The notes under the pieces: generated by a model | What the model was told of the DNA's origin: nothing | Seen by the model: only the letters and a program-made list of their open reading frames with translations | Databases searched by the model: none | Shown: positions 25,484-32,846 of the stretch, one piece after another | Layout: every line of letters begins with the position of its first letter | How positions within the stretch are numbered: position 1 is the stretch's first letter | Made by a program: the position numbers and the translations under genes | Source: JANLTX01 sp049840835 | GTDB lineage: Bacteria > Armatimonadota > Armatimonadia > Armatimonadales > Armatimonadaceae | Length of the DNA stretch: 64,000 bases | Reading direction: 5' to 3' | Assembly (NCBI GenBank): GCA_049840835.1 | Contig: JASGJG010000036.1 | Span: 147,000-210,999 of the forward strand

Positions 25484-26170
25484 ATGGCATTGGCGTGTTA
25501 TGGATTGGCCTGTTTGCTCAGCGGACTGGCGTTCTGGCTAATGGGGCGTCGCCATGGGCTGGTCACCAGGGAAATCGCATGGTTGGCGTCGGCGTGGCTG
25601 GTAGGGAGCGTCCTGGGCGCGAACCTGGTGCAGCAAGCGTTGGCCTATGGAGCGCCGGGTAGCTCCGCACTGGGTGGATTGGTGGGTGGCTGCCTCGCGG
25701 TGTGGGGCGCGAAGAAGTACCTGGGCATAAACCGTCCCACCGGAGATGTCTTCGTGGTAGCCCTACTGGTCGGAGAAATGGTGGCGCGCTGGGGGTGCTT
25801 CTTCGCAAGGTGCTACTATGGGCGCGAGTGCTTACTTCCCTGGGCGGTTTACCAGCACGATGCCCTTCGGCACCCCACGCAGATCTATCTCTCGCTCGTC
25901 TGCGGTTTTACATTGATTGTTTTATTTCTAGTGGAGCGCAAGCGACCTCCCGCGAACACTCTCTTCGTGGTTCAGGGGCTTATCTACCCGCTTCTGCGCT
26001 ATGTAGTCGAGCTTTACCGCGAGCAGGAGCATCTCTACGGCGGCCTTGCTGCTGCGCAGTGGGCCTGTCTGGCAGCCTTCCTTTACTTCGCCTGGCAAGG
26101 CGAACAGCTCTGGACAAAGACAAGCCATAGTTGGCTGTTGCAAGAGAAAACGCCGGGAAGCACGATTTAA
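25484..26170 (+). CDS. Lgt-like (prolipoprotein diacylglyceryl transferase family) membrane protein, copy 1
   Basis: A 228-residue membrane protein with about seven helices. Similarity to Lgt lies in GAKKYLGINRPTGDVF, RWGCFFARCYYGRECLLPWAVY and HPTQIY, then VVELYREQE near the end, where Lgt has its second conserved Arg. The Lgt signature GRxGNFxN reads ARWGCFFAR here: the leading Gly is Ala, and the CC(Y/H)G element of copy 2 is CYYG. This copy is therefore more diverged and may not transfer diacylglycerol. It starts at ATG 25484 by the leaderless -10 hexamer. Copy 2 follows 16 nt downstream. Confidence 0.82.
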   Translation: MALACYGLACLLSGLAFWLMGRRHGLVTREIAWLASAWLVGSVLGANLVQQALAYGAPGSSALGGLVGGCLAVWGAKKYLGINRPTGDVFVVALLVGEMVARWGCFFARCYYGRECLLPWAVYQHDALRHPTQIYLSLVCGFTLIVLFLVERKRPPANTLFVVQGLIYPLLRYVVELYREQEHLYGGLAAAQWACLAAFLYFAWQGEQLWTKTSHSWLLQEKTPGSTI

Positions 26171-26173
26171 CGT

Positions 26174-26179
26174 TACAAT
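26174..26179 (+). promoter_or_regulatory. -10 hexamer TACAAT of second Lgt-like gene
   Basis: Six nucleotides before ATG 26186; same arrangement as upstream of copy 1, so the duplicated unit includes the promoter. Confidence 0.6.
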
Positions 26180-26185
26180 GCAGTA

Positions 26186-26833
26186 ATGGCATCGGTGCTC
26201 TACGGGCTTGCCTATCTCACCGGCGCGCTTGCCTTCTGGCTTATGGCGCGGCGGCGCAGGCTCGCCACGGAGGGCATGGCGTGGGTTGCAGCAGCCGGGC
26301 TTATGGGCGGATTGCTTGGTGCCAACCTGGGGCAATGGATAGCCACTGGAGGCACACCGGGGAAATCGGTACTCGGTGGTTGGCTGGGTGGCTGGCTCTC
26401 TGTGTGGGGTATGAAGAAGTACCTCAAACTCAATCGCCCTACGGGAGACCTGTTCGCCATCGCCCTACTTGCCGGAGAGACCGTGGGGCGCTGGGGCTGT
26501 TTTTTTGCCGGTTGTTGCCACGGGCGTGAGTGCCAATTACCCTGGGCTATCTATCAGCACGATGCCTGGCGCCATCCCTCACAAATCTATCTCTCCCTGG
26601 CCTGTGGCATCACACTGGGAGTACTGCTGCTAGTCGAGCGTCGGCGCCCCAAAGAGAACACACTCTTTGTACTACAGGGGCTTATCTACCCCCCCATCCG
26701 TTTCGCCGTGGAGTTCTTCCGCTACAACGAAAAACTCTACTTTGGTCTCTCTACCGCTCAATGGGTCTGCCTGAGTGCGTTTCTCTATTTCATCTGGCGA
26801 GGGAGGCAACAATGGACAACAGGCCAGCTATAG
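26186..26833 (+). CDS. Lgt-like (prolipoprotein diacylglyceryl transferase family) membrane protein, copy 2
   Basis: A 215-residue paralogue of the preceding gene with the same seven-helix layout. Residues 101-113 read GRWGCFFAGCCHG, close to the GCFxxGCCYG variant found in a subgroup of Lgt-family proteins. Residues 130-135 are HPSQIY. RFAVEFFRYNE near residue 176 corresponds to the C-terminal Arg region of Lgt. It is shorter than typical Lgt (about 260-290 residues) and lacks the N-terminal helix pair. Whether it modifies lipoproteins is unknown. The next gene starts inside its 3' end. Confidence 0.85.
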   Translation: MASVLYGLAYLTGALAFWLMARRRRLATEGMAWVAAAGLMGGLLGANLGQWIATGGTPGKSVLGGWLGGWLSVWGMKKYLKLNRPTGDLFAIALLAGETVGRWGCFFAGCCHGRECQLPWAIYQHDAWRHPSQIYLSLACGITLGVLLLVERRRPKENTLFVLQGLIYPPIRFAVEFFRYNEKLYFGLSTAQWVCLSAFLYFIWRGRQQWTTGQL

Positions 26834-27165
26834 GATTAACGATTCTGGGTTGGTTGTCCGGGCTGTTCCTTGGTTTGACACTGCCATGCACTGCCGCTTA
26901 TATGGGTGTCTATGTTAGTTACATTATTCCCTTAGGTGGTGAATATGGCATTCATTCTGACTATATTGGATCGTTCATAGTCCTTTGCTTTCTGTTAGTC
27001 GATGCTTTGCTTATTGCACTGGGTTGCACCGGCTGGAGGAGAACTCCTTTTCATCGGGGGCTGACAGTAGGAGCAAGCACGTGTCTGGCTCTCGGTATCC
27101 TGGCAGTCATCTCCATAAATCTAATGGCGATTAGCCAAACGCACAGATTTGGGAGGCAACATTGA
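26812..27165 (+). CDS. Small membrane protein, first of three tandem paralogues
   Basis: A 117-residue protein starting at ATG 26812, with GGGAGG upstream, inside the last 22 nt of the Lgt-like gene. It has three predicted helices; the last follows the motif HRGLTVGASTCLAL. The two following genes end with the same R-G-L-T motif and helix spacing, so I read the three as products of serial duplication. No known domain. Confidence 0.72.
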   Translation: MDNRPAIGLTILGWLSGLFLGLTLPCTAAYMGVYVSYIIPLGGEYGIHSDYIGSFIVLCFLLVDALLIALGCTGWRRTPFHRGLTVGASTCLALGILAVISINLMAISQTHRFGRQH

Positions 27166-27458
27166 GCAGCAACGAACCCGTAGGTAGCGATGTTCCCGGG
27201 TGGACTTTGGGGTTGATGATTGGCCTGCTTCTGCCTGCTCTGGCTGCAGTGCTGGCATCTGTGCTCTGGTTCAAGAAGCCAGATGACTATCTATTCAACT
27301 ACCGGGCAGGATTTTTTGCCTGCTTGATCAGTGCATTCACTGTAACCTGGATTGGCCGGCGTGGTTGGTACCGCCACGCTATCTTGCGTGGTCTGACAGC
27401 AGCTGGATGTGGCTGGCTAATCGTTCTGCCGTTTATGGCAGGAGACTGTGTTTCGTAA
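27162..27458 (+). CDS. Small membrane protein, second of three tandem paralogues
   Basis: A 98-residue protein that begins at TTG 27162, overlapping the previous stop (27163-27165). GGGAGG lies 7 nt upstream, supporting this unusual start. Helices at residues 17-36, 48-62 and 75-92 end with LRGLTAAGCGWLIVLPFM, matching the RGLT motif of its neighbours. Function unknown. Confidence 0.65.
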   Translation: MSSNEPVGSDVPGWTLGLMIGLLLPALAAVLASVLWFKKPDDYLFNYRAGFFACLISAFTVTWIGRRGWYRHAILRGLTAAGCGWLIVLPFMAGDCVS

Positions 27459-27486
27459 GTCATTCGTGGAAGAGGAAAACGAGAAT

Positions 27487-27789
27487 ATGGACGAATACAA
27501 TTACAAAGAAGAGAAGAAACCTGCAAAACGAAATCTCTTTGCGGGGTTTATCGGTTTTGTGCTAGGCACAGGGCTTCCGGGCGGGGCAGCATTTGCCACG
27601 TTTTCGGCGGTGTTTCCCTGGCCGTATACCTTGAAACTCACGTTCTTTGCCTGCCTGCTGGCCGCTGGGGTGCTGGCGGGGATTGGAGGGCGGTTCTGGG
27701 GAAAGTCTAGCTTCTTTCGTGGGCTGACAATCGGGGCGTGTCTGTGGTTGGCAGCTCTGCCCTTTATCTGGAATCAATTCCTGCGGTGA
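27487..27789 (+). CDS. Small membrane protein, third of three tandem paralogues
   Basis: A 100-residue protein when started at ATG 27487; GTG 27448 in frame would add 13 residues and overlap the previous gene. An acidic/basic N-terminus (DEYNYKEEKKPAKRN) precedes three helices. The last follows FFRGLTIGACLWLAALPFIW, the best-preserved copy of the shared C-terminal motif. The next gene starts inside its stop codon. Confidence 0.68.
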   Translation: MDEYNYKEEKKPAKRNLFAGFIGFVLGTGLPGGAAFATFSAVFPWPYTLKLTFFACLLAAGVLAGIGGRFWGKSSFFRGLTIGACLWLAALPFIWNQFLR

Positions 27790-28640
27790 ACCACTGCCCA
27801 AACTGTGGCAAACCCGTGGATGCCGACGCTAGCCGATGCGCGGAGTGTGGACATCGGCTGACGCTAGCGCGGGTGGCGTTCGACCTCACGGATGATGCCC
27901 TACCCGTAACTGAGTCCGATGTCTGGCGGCGGTTGCTGGGCGCTACGTTGCCATTCTGGCTCTCCATGGTCTGGGTCGGGTTTCTCTGGCTCGGGCTACT
28001 GGGTGGCGGCTCAGCGCAGGACTCGGTCGCTACTGGCTCTCTTATCGCGGCTCCGATTCTGCGCATACTCCTGCCCCTGATTTGCTGGAAAGCGCTGGAG
28101 CAACGACAACCTGCTATGGCGGGTGGGTTTCGCAACGCGCTCATGACTGTGTGGCAGCTCATTCTTGCCCACCTGCTTATCGCAGTCATTGGAATCCCAG
28201 TGATTATCGCGCTGCTCGTATTGGGTATACTCGCCACCTGCCTGGGAGCCAAGACTCCGGATAGCTTCACGGCCCTGACTCCATTTCAGACTACGCCGGG
28301 TATGGCCATGGCAACACTGTTGGTGCAGGGAATGCTGGCGGGGTTGTTACCCGTGCGTGTAGTGCGCGAGAACGGTCGCCTGAGAATCTCGAAGGCGGCT
28401 GGAAAATCGGTGTTTCTGGCTATGTTCCTGCTGGCGCTCGCCTGGTGGCTGCCAGGGGGCTGGAATAGAATCCCGCTGGTAATCGCCAACATACTCGTAG
28501 CCGTAATGGCGTTTCGGACAATTCAAAAATCCGAAGCATTGACACAACCCACACGCCTGCCGCTACAAATTTTTGTCGGTCTAGTCGTACTGGTGGCGCT
28601 CACTCTAAGCGCCCCAACTACGATTGCTACTGTAAAGTAA
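27786..28640 (+). CDS. Zinc-ribbon membrane protein, copy 1
   Basis: A 284-residue protein starting at GTG 27786 (VNHCPNCG), overlapping the previous stop (GTGA). A longer frame to 27738 would read through the previous gene. A cytosolic zinc ribbon (CPNCGKP ... RCAECGHRL, four Cys) is followed by a short linker (VAFDLTDD) and six or more membrane helices. The next gene is a paralogue with the same zinc ribbon and linker. The family is not one I can name; zinc-ribbon membrane proteins of this kind are common in Armatimonadota-like genomes and uncharacterised. Confidence 0.75.
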   Translation: MNHCPNCGKPVDADASRCAECGHRLTLARVAFDLTDDALPVTESDVWRRLLGATLPFWLSMVWVGFLWLGLLGGGSAQDSVATGSLIAAPILRILLPLICWKALEQRQPAMAGGFRNALMTVWQLILAHLLIAVIGIPVIIALLVLGILATCLGAKTPDSFTALTPFQTTPGMAMATLLVQGMLAGLLPVRVVRENGRLRISKAAGKSVFLAMFLLALAWWLPGGWNRIPLVIANILVAVMAFRTIQKSEALTQPTRLPLQIFVGLVVLVALTLSAPTTIATVK

Positions 28641-28645
28641 CCACC

Positions 28646-29488
28646 GTGGAACAACCCGCATCCTGCCCGAACTGTGGCAAGCCACTGATGTATAAGGCAA
28701 TCCGTTGCATGGAGTGCGGGCATCGGCTCGTTCCCCCTCCGGTGGCCTTCGACCTCTCAGAAGACCCGCCGGAGACCGCGCCAACCTGGAGCAAGTCGGC
28801 GCTGCTGGATCGGTGGGTCGGTGCACTTACACCATTTGCAGTCTCGCTGGTATGGTTAGGGGCAGTGCAGCTTGCCCCAGAAGAGAGCCGCGCCGTGCTC
28901 TCTATCTATGCGGCGCCACTACTGCGGTTTATCCTGCCACTGGTGGCGTCCCGAGCCTGGAAAGACCGTTATCCCTGGCTGGCGACCGGTTTTAAAAACG
29001 CACTCTGGGCAGGAGTCGCCTTCGCCCTGGCACTCGGCACTCTTCTCGTTATCGCAATCCCGCTGTGGTTTTTGGGTGCGTTTCTGACAGCCTGCTCCGA
29101 GTGGAACAGTCCACATAGATCGTTCGAGACCGGTGTTCGGCTCACTCCCGCCTTGCTGGCCTCCACCCTGGTGGCGCAGGGACTACTGGCGGGGTTCCTG
29201 CCCCCTGCCGCTGTGATTACCCGGCAGGGAATCCGGTTGCCGAAGCAGATACGTATCGGCGAGACGCTGGTTGGCACACTGCTCGTGCTCTTCCTCGCGG
29301 CACGCTGGGTACTGCCCGCAGACTTCAAAGATGGTCAGAGTATTGCGGCGGGTGGCGCGGCACTGTTGCTTATCCTTCTAGGCTGCATACGTGCCCTCCG
29401 CTCGGAGCACTTGAAAACCCCACACCGTATCATTGTCATAGCACTGGTGCTGATGGTCGGAGGGCTCATGTTCTGGGCGGTGCGCTAA
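28646..29488 (+). CDS. Zinc-ribbon membrane protein, copy 2
   Basis: A 280-residue paralogue starting at GTG 28646, 5 nt after copy 1. It has the same zinc ribbon (CPNCGKP ... RCMECGHRL), the same linker (VAFDLSED) and a matching helix pattern, including the ASTLVAQGLLAGFLP segment that aligns with ATLLVQGMLAGLLP of copy 1. The alternation of identical motifs and diverged helices shows an old tandem duplication. Function unknown. Confidence 0.75.
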   Translation: MEQPASCPNCGKPLMYKAIRCMECGHRLVPPPVAFDLSEDPPETAPTWSKSALLDRWVGALTPFAVSLVWLGAVQLAPEESRAVLSIYAAPLLRFILPLVASRAWKDRYPWLATGFKNALWAGVAFALALGTLLVIAIPLWFLGAFLTACSEWNSPHRSFETGVRLTPALLASTLVAQGLLAGFLPPAAVITRQGIRLPKQIRIGETLVGTLLVLFLAARWVLPADFKDGQSIAAGGAALLLILLGCIRALRSEHLKTPHRIIVIALVLMVGGLMFWAVR

Positions 29489-29509
29489 CCGCATAAAGCA
29501 GATAAGGGA

Positions 29510-29515
29510 TAAAAT
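29510..29515 (+). promoter_or_regulatory. -10 hexamer TAAAAT of the short zinc-ribbon gene
   Basis: Five nucleotides before ATG 29521, no Shine-Dalgarno. It would start a transcript for the short zinc-ribbon protein and the radical SAM gene. Confidence 0.55.
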
Positions 29516-29520
29516 GACAC

Positions 29521-29904
29521 ATGACTCGCTGTAGCTACTGTGATGCGGAAGTACCCGCTGGCGCGAAGCTGTGCCCCAACTGTGGCGCGAATCTGGGACC
29601 GGCTTCGGCTACCCGGTTCGGCTCGCCAGCGGCAGACGGTTGGATTGGCGGCCTTGGCGGGTTCTTTGTGCCTCTTGCCATTATCGGACTCGGTTTCGCC
29701 CTCAGTCAGTCCGGCAGTCCCTGGTGGCTGATAGGCAGCTTTATACTCGCCCTCGGCGGTGGTATTACCGGGCTTGTACTCAGCTGGAAGAAATACCCCT
29801 CCCTGCGCCTGGGTCTGCTTATTGGACTGGGTCTCGCGCTCCTGAATCCCTTCACACTATGCCTGGGCTTCATCGGGGTCGTCACCATGGCTGGACCTGG
29901 CTAA
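29521..29904 (+). CDS. Short zinc-ribbon membrane protein
   Basis: A 127-residue protein: zinc ribbon at residues 4-23 (CSYCDAEVPAGAKLCPNCG), a linker, then three membrane helices (FFVPLAIIGLGFAL, WLIGSFILALGGGITGLVL, LGLLIGLGLALLNPF). It belongs to the widespread zinc-ribbon-plus-membrane (DUF4190-like) group. It ends 5 nt before the radical SAM gene and probably shares its transcript. Confidence 0.75.
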   Translation: MTRCSYCDAEVPAGAKLCPNCGANLGPASATRFGSPAADGWIGGLGGFFVPLAIIGLGFALSQSGSPWWLIGSFILALGGGITGLVLSWKKYPSLRLGLLIGLGLALLNPFTLCLGFIGVVTMAGPG

Positions 29905-29909
29905 CACGG

Positions 29910-31307
29910 ATGTTTCGCGAAGAGACTGAGGGACTGTGCCCAGAGTGCCTGCGGCGCGTACCCGCCGAGATCACGGAAGAGACCGGGCGGATCTGGCTGA
30001 CATCACGCTGTCCTCGCCATGGAGACAGCCGTGCCCTATTGGCCTCCAACGCTGCCGAGTACCTTCGCTTCCGCACCTACGCTGTAGATAGAAGTGCTGG
30101 CGGTGGATGCTGTGGCCCTGGCACGGACTGCTCCGATGGTCCACCTACCTGTGTCTTACTCTTAGAGATAACTCCAGCCTGTAATCTAAGCTGCCCTACC
30201 TGTTATGCAGATGCCGTACACGGCGGTACCGAGCACATGAGCCTGGCCGAAGCTACACGGCGCTTAGATTTATTCTTTCAAGTTCAGAGCCGGTTAGATG
30301 TACTCATGCTCTCCGGCGGCGAGCCTACCGTACACCCGCAGCTAGAGGAACTGCTGGAACTGGCCCTCAGCTACCCCGTCGACCGTGTTCTGATAAACAC
30401 CAATGGAGTCCTCATTCCTCGTCTCTCACCGCTCCTGAAGAAACACGGCGACCGGGTGGAACTGTATCTGAGTTTTGCGACCCTCAAGCCCGAGCGGCAG
30501 GCGCACTTCTATGGCAAAGATCTGCTGAAGCAGAAGCTCCGAGCGATAGAGGCAGCGAAAGAGGCAGGCGTATTTGTCACCCTTGTCCCCACTGTCGAGC
30601 GTGGTGTCAATGACGATGAAATCGGTGACCTCTATGCCTTCGCCCTCTCGCACAGCAATATCAATGGAGTCACATACCAGCCGGTCATGGACAACGGGCG
30701 CTATGAGCACGGCTACGACCCCGCCGAGCGTCTGACTCTGACCGGCGTTCTGGAACGCCTGGAAGCGCAGAGCAATAGTGCATTAATACTAAAAGATTTC
30801 GTAGGGCTCCCCTGTTCCCACCCGGACTGCTGCGTACTGACCTACGGCATCTTAGACCCCACTCGTGCTACCCTTACTCCCTTGCCTCGGCATTTAGATG
30901 TTGCTCGCTACCTGGATCTCTTCTCCGACAAAATCAGCTTCAGCGGGCTAATCGAAAGCGCCCTGCGCCGGGTGTGGTCCGACACAGTCAGCCTGAGAGG
31001 GGGCCAGACCCTGCGGGACCTGGCTATGCTCTATGCCAGAGGCGGTATAAAGGATTTGATTCCCCTGCGCAACGATCCGAAAGCCATTGGAGCGCGAGTG
31101 TTTCGTGTCGTCGTGAAACCGTTCATGGATGCGACGACTTATGACTGTAAGCGCACGGATCAATGCTGCACGAAGCTCTTAGATGAAACCGGCACCCCGG
31201 TCAGTTTTTGTGAATACAACGTCTTCCGCCGAGGTCGACTGCCTGCAGCCGCTCAGGAATCCGATATACCAGGTCGCAAGTTCCTCCCCCTTACGCTAAT
31301 GAAATGA
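29910..31307 (+). CDS. Radical SAM protein of the tetraether synthase (Tes/MJ0619)-like group
   Basis: A 465-residue protein starting at ATG 29910, 5 nt after the previous stop; the open frame to 29571 lies over the previous gene. Residues 91-98 are the radical SAM CxxxCxxC motif (ACNLSCPTC), with SGGEPT further on. Extra cysteines are a hallmark: C10-x2-C13 with C34 (CPECLRRVPAE ... RCPRHG), C67, C68, C74 and C81 just before the SAM motif, and a C-terminal FCEYNVFRR. This arrangement matches MJ0619-type enzymes, which include Tes, the enzyme joining phytanyl chains in archaeal tetraethers, and bacterial membrane-spanning lipid synthases. The substrate here is an inference. Confidence 0.85.
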   Translation: MFREETEGLCPECLRRVPAEITEETGRIWLTSRCPRHGDSRALLASNAAEYLRFRTYAVDRSAGGGCCGPGTDCSDGPPTCVLLLEITPACNLSCPTCYADAVHGGTEHMSLAEATRRLDLFFQVQSRLDVLMLSGGEPTVHPQLEELLELALSYPVDRVLINTNGVLIPRLSPLLKKHGDRVELYLSFATLKPERQAHFYGKDLLKQKLRAIEAAKEAGVFVTLVPTVERGVNDDEIGDLYAFALSHSNINGVTYQPVMDNGRYEHGYDPAERLTLTGVLERLEAQSNSALILKDFVGLPCSHPDCCVLTYGILDPTRATLTPLPRHLDVARYLDLFSDKISFSGLIESALRRVWSDTVSLRGGQTLRDLAMLYARGGIKDLIPLRNDPKAIGARVFRVVVKPFMDATTYDCKRTDQCCTKLLDETGTPVSFCEYNVFRRGRLPAAAQESDIPGRKFLPLTLMK

Positions 31308-31345
31308 GCGCTGTCAAAGCCAAGCTGAGCATTGCTGCTGAAGGA

Positions 31346-31351
31346 TAGAAT
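31346..31351 (+). promoter_or_regulatory. -10 hexamer TAGAAT of the 87-residue ORF
   Basis: Six nucleotides before ATG 31358. AAGGA also lies nearby, so both start modes are possible. Confidence 0.55.
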
Positions 31352-31357
31352 TCCAGA

Positions 31358-31621
31358 ATGGTCCGCTACGTTTTCCTGCAAAATGGCTCTCGCCATATAG
31401 AAACGGTGGACGATGTTGAATCGGGCATCGAGATAGCATCGCTCCATCTCAGATGGGACGAGGCATTGCCTGTAGGTTTCTTCGATACAGAAAGTAACAG
31501 TGTCTACTACTATTGGGAAATCAAGAAGGAGAAGGCGCTAGCAGAAATCCGGGAGCGATGCGGCCTCCCCGAAAGCCATGAGTTTGCCCTGGTCCATAGG
31601 TTCGAGATGAAAGATATATAG
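31358..31621 (+). CDS. Hypothetical 87-residue protein upstream of MNIO-like gene
   Basis: A small acidic soluble protein (MVRYVFLQNGSRHIETVDDV start) with one cysteine (RERCGLPESH). The alternating hydrophobic pattern and the segment VYYYWEIKKEKALAEIRER suggest an alpha/beta fold. It lies between the radical SAM and MNIO-like genes, 50 nt and 21 nt away. No family is recognised. Confidence 0.65.
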   Translation: MVRYVFLQNGSRHIETVDDVESGIEIASLHLRWDEALPVGFFDTESNSVYYYWEIKKEKALAEIRERCGLPESHEFALVHRFEMKDI

Positions 31622-31642
31622 AGAATCTGAGGAAATAGCACT

Positions 31643-32452
31643 ATGAAGTTGGCAGCGAACGGTTATGCAGATCTCTATACATTGCTTGCGAAGGGCGAGG
31701 TTCCGATTGACTACATCAAATGTCCGCTCAGTCCAAACTCTCGCCCCGAAGTAGAGCGAGCGCTGACCTACCGCCCCGTGGTGCTGCACTGCTGGGGGCC
31801 GCCGGGATACTCCGCTACCCGCCCCGAAATCCCAGAGCCAGCACTACTTACGGAGCTTTCTGCTGTTACGGGAACTCCCTTTCTCTCGGTGCACTTAGAC
31901 TACAAGCCAGATTTAGATGGCGAGAAATCGCAGGCGGAGATTCTGGTGTATGTGCGACATGAGGTAGTCAAACTCAAGGCGCTCTGTAGCAAAGATGTGC
32001 TCTTAGAGAATGTGCCCTACTACCCCTGGCATACTGCCCCCTGCTGGGCCACAGACCCGGCATTCATTACTGAGGCGATTGTGAGTAGTGATGCTTCCTT
32101 CCTGATAGACACAGCCCATGCCCGAGTCGCTGCCTGGCACCGGGGTGAGGATGTCAAAGACTACCTCGCCGCATTGCCGCTAGTGCGTGCTCGCGAGATT
32201 CATGTCTCTGGCCCCAGAATGTCCGATGAGGGATTGCGGGACCGCCACATGGCACTCATGGCCGAGGACTATGAGCTAATTGACTTCGTGCTGGAGCGTG
32301 CCCCAAAGGTTGAGCTAATCACTACCGAGTATGCCGGTAGGCGTGAGAAGACGCTGCACTATAACGAGCCAGACGGTCCCGAGCTGCTGGCGGAACAACT
32401 GGAGATGTTGAATGCGCGATACCGCACCGACGATACTATGAGGGCATCATGA
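31643..32452 (+). CDS. DUF692 / MNIO-like TIM-barrel enzyme
   Basis: A 269-residue protein that follows the DUF692 pattern in order: VVLHCWG, LSVHLDY (metal His), VLLENVPYYP (Glu/Asn), SFLIDTAHARVAAW (Asp and His), YLAALPLVRAREIHVSG (His) and ELITTEYAG. DUF692 proteins (MbnB, TglH, ChrH) are multinuclear non-heme iron oxidases that modify cysteines of ribosomally made peptides. It is slightly shorter than typical members, and the match is at motif level only. Xylose-isomerase-type enzymes are the alternative. Its stop overlaps the start of a 50-residue ORF (ATGA), exactly where a peptide substrate could lie. Confidence 0.75.
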   Translation: MKLAANGYADLYTLLAKGEVPIDYIKCPLSPNSRPEVERALTYRPVVLHCWGPPGYSATRPEIPEPALLTELSAVTGTPFLSVHLDYKPDLDGEKSQAEILVYVRHEVVKLKALCSKDVLLENVPYYPWHTAPCWATDPAFITEAIVSSDASFLIDTAHARVAAWHRGEDVKDYLAALPLVRAREIHVSGPRMSDEGLRDRHMALMAEDYELIDFVLERAPKVELITTEYAGRREKTLHYNEPDGPELLAEQLEMLNARYRTDDTMRAS

Positions 32453-32601
32453 GCGCCAAGATGGAACAAGCGGAGGGACTGGTACTCTCGCTGGCGATTG
32501 CCCGCATGCAATACGATATCGACCAGCTTATGCCCGCCATGGCTGTGGAAGTAGTGCGGCAATGTGCACATACGAATCCACAGACAAAGGTCCACCCATG
32601 A
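32449..32601 (+). CDS. 50-residue ORF translationally coupled to the MNIO-like gene, candidate peptide substrate
   Basis: ATG 32449 overlaps the MNIO-like stop (TGA 32450-32452), and its own stop (32599-32601) overlaps the next start (ATG 32598). The peptide has a helical N-terminal half (MEQAEGLVLSLAIARMQYDID) and a polar tail with a single Cys at residue 39 (RQCAHTNPQTKVHP). Small size, lone Cys near the C-terminus and coupling to an MNIO-like enzyme are compatible with a RiPP precursor. A resemblance to short motility-associated YjfB-like helices is too weak to use. Function inferred from context only. Confidence 0.55.
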   Translation: MSAKMEQAEGLVLSLAIARMQYDIDQLMPAMAVEVVRQCAHTNPQTKVHP

Positions 32602-32846
32602 AAGACGATCATGGCAAGACATTCGAGGGTTGGGCATTCACCTTTTGTAAGGCTGCGTTTCTCTGCCTGGTCTTTACTCCGAAATACGCCCTGCTCGGCT
32701 GCGCTGCGCTCTCTACCCTCTTCTATATACTTGCCGCGCTGAAAGGTGTCAAAGAATGGCGCTGCTGGGCCAAGCCACCCTGGGTTACGCTGTTCTGGGC
32801 TGGGATAACTGGCGAGGAAATCTGGAGATTGTTCTTGCGCCACTAG
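32598..32846 (+). CDS. Small membrane protein coupled to the 50-residue ORF
   Basis: An 82-residue protein starting at ATG 32598 (overlapping ATGA). Two helices (FCKAAFLCLVFTP and LLGCAALSTLFYILAAL) are followed by a Trp-rich amphipathic tail (KEWRCWAKPPWVTLFWAG). It has four cysteines. It is the last gene of the coupled MNIO group and overlaps the convergent glycosyltransferase by 4 nt. It is not DoxX-like, the usual membrane partner in known MNIO clusters. Confidence 0.62.
   Translation: MKDDHGKTFEGWAFTFCKAAFLCLVFTPKYALLGCAALSTLFYILAALKGVKEWRCWAKPPWVTLFWAGITGEEIWRLFLRH

Noticed and set aside
26812..27789. The three small membrane proteins as fragments of one broken gene
   Set aside because: Each has its own start with a ribosome-binding site or overlap and repeats the same C-terminal motif, which shows duplication rather than splitting.
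29571..29909. Upstream extension of the radical SAM frame by 113 codons
   Set aside because: It overlaps the short zinc-ribbon gene in another frame, and the translation is Arg/Cys-rich without similarity; ATG 29910 gives the expected CPEC start.
31358..32601. Classification of the radical SAM, 87-residue and MNIO-like genes as one established RiPP cluster
   Set aside because: The radical SAM protein lacks a SPASM or RRE-type RiPP signature and matches the lipid-linked Tes group better; only the MNIO-peptide coupling is retained as a candidate.
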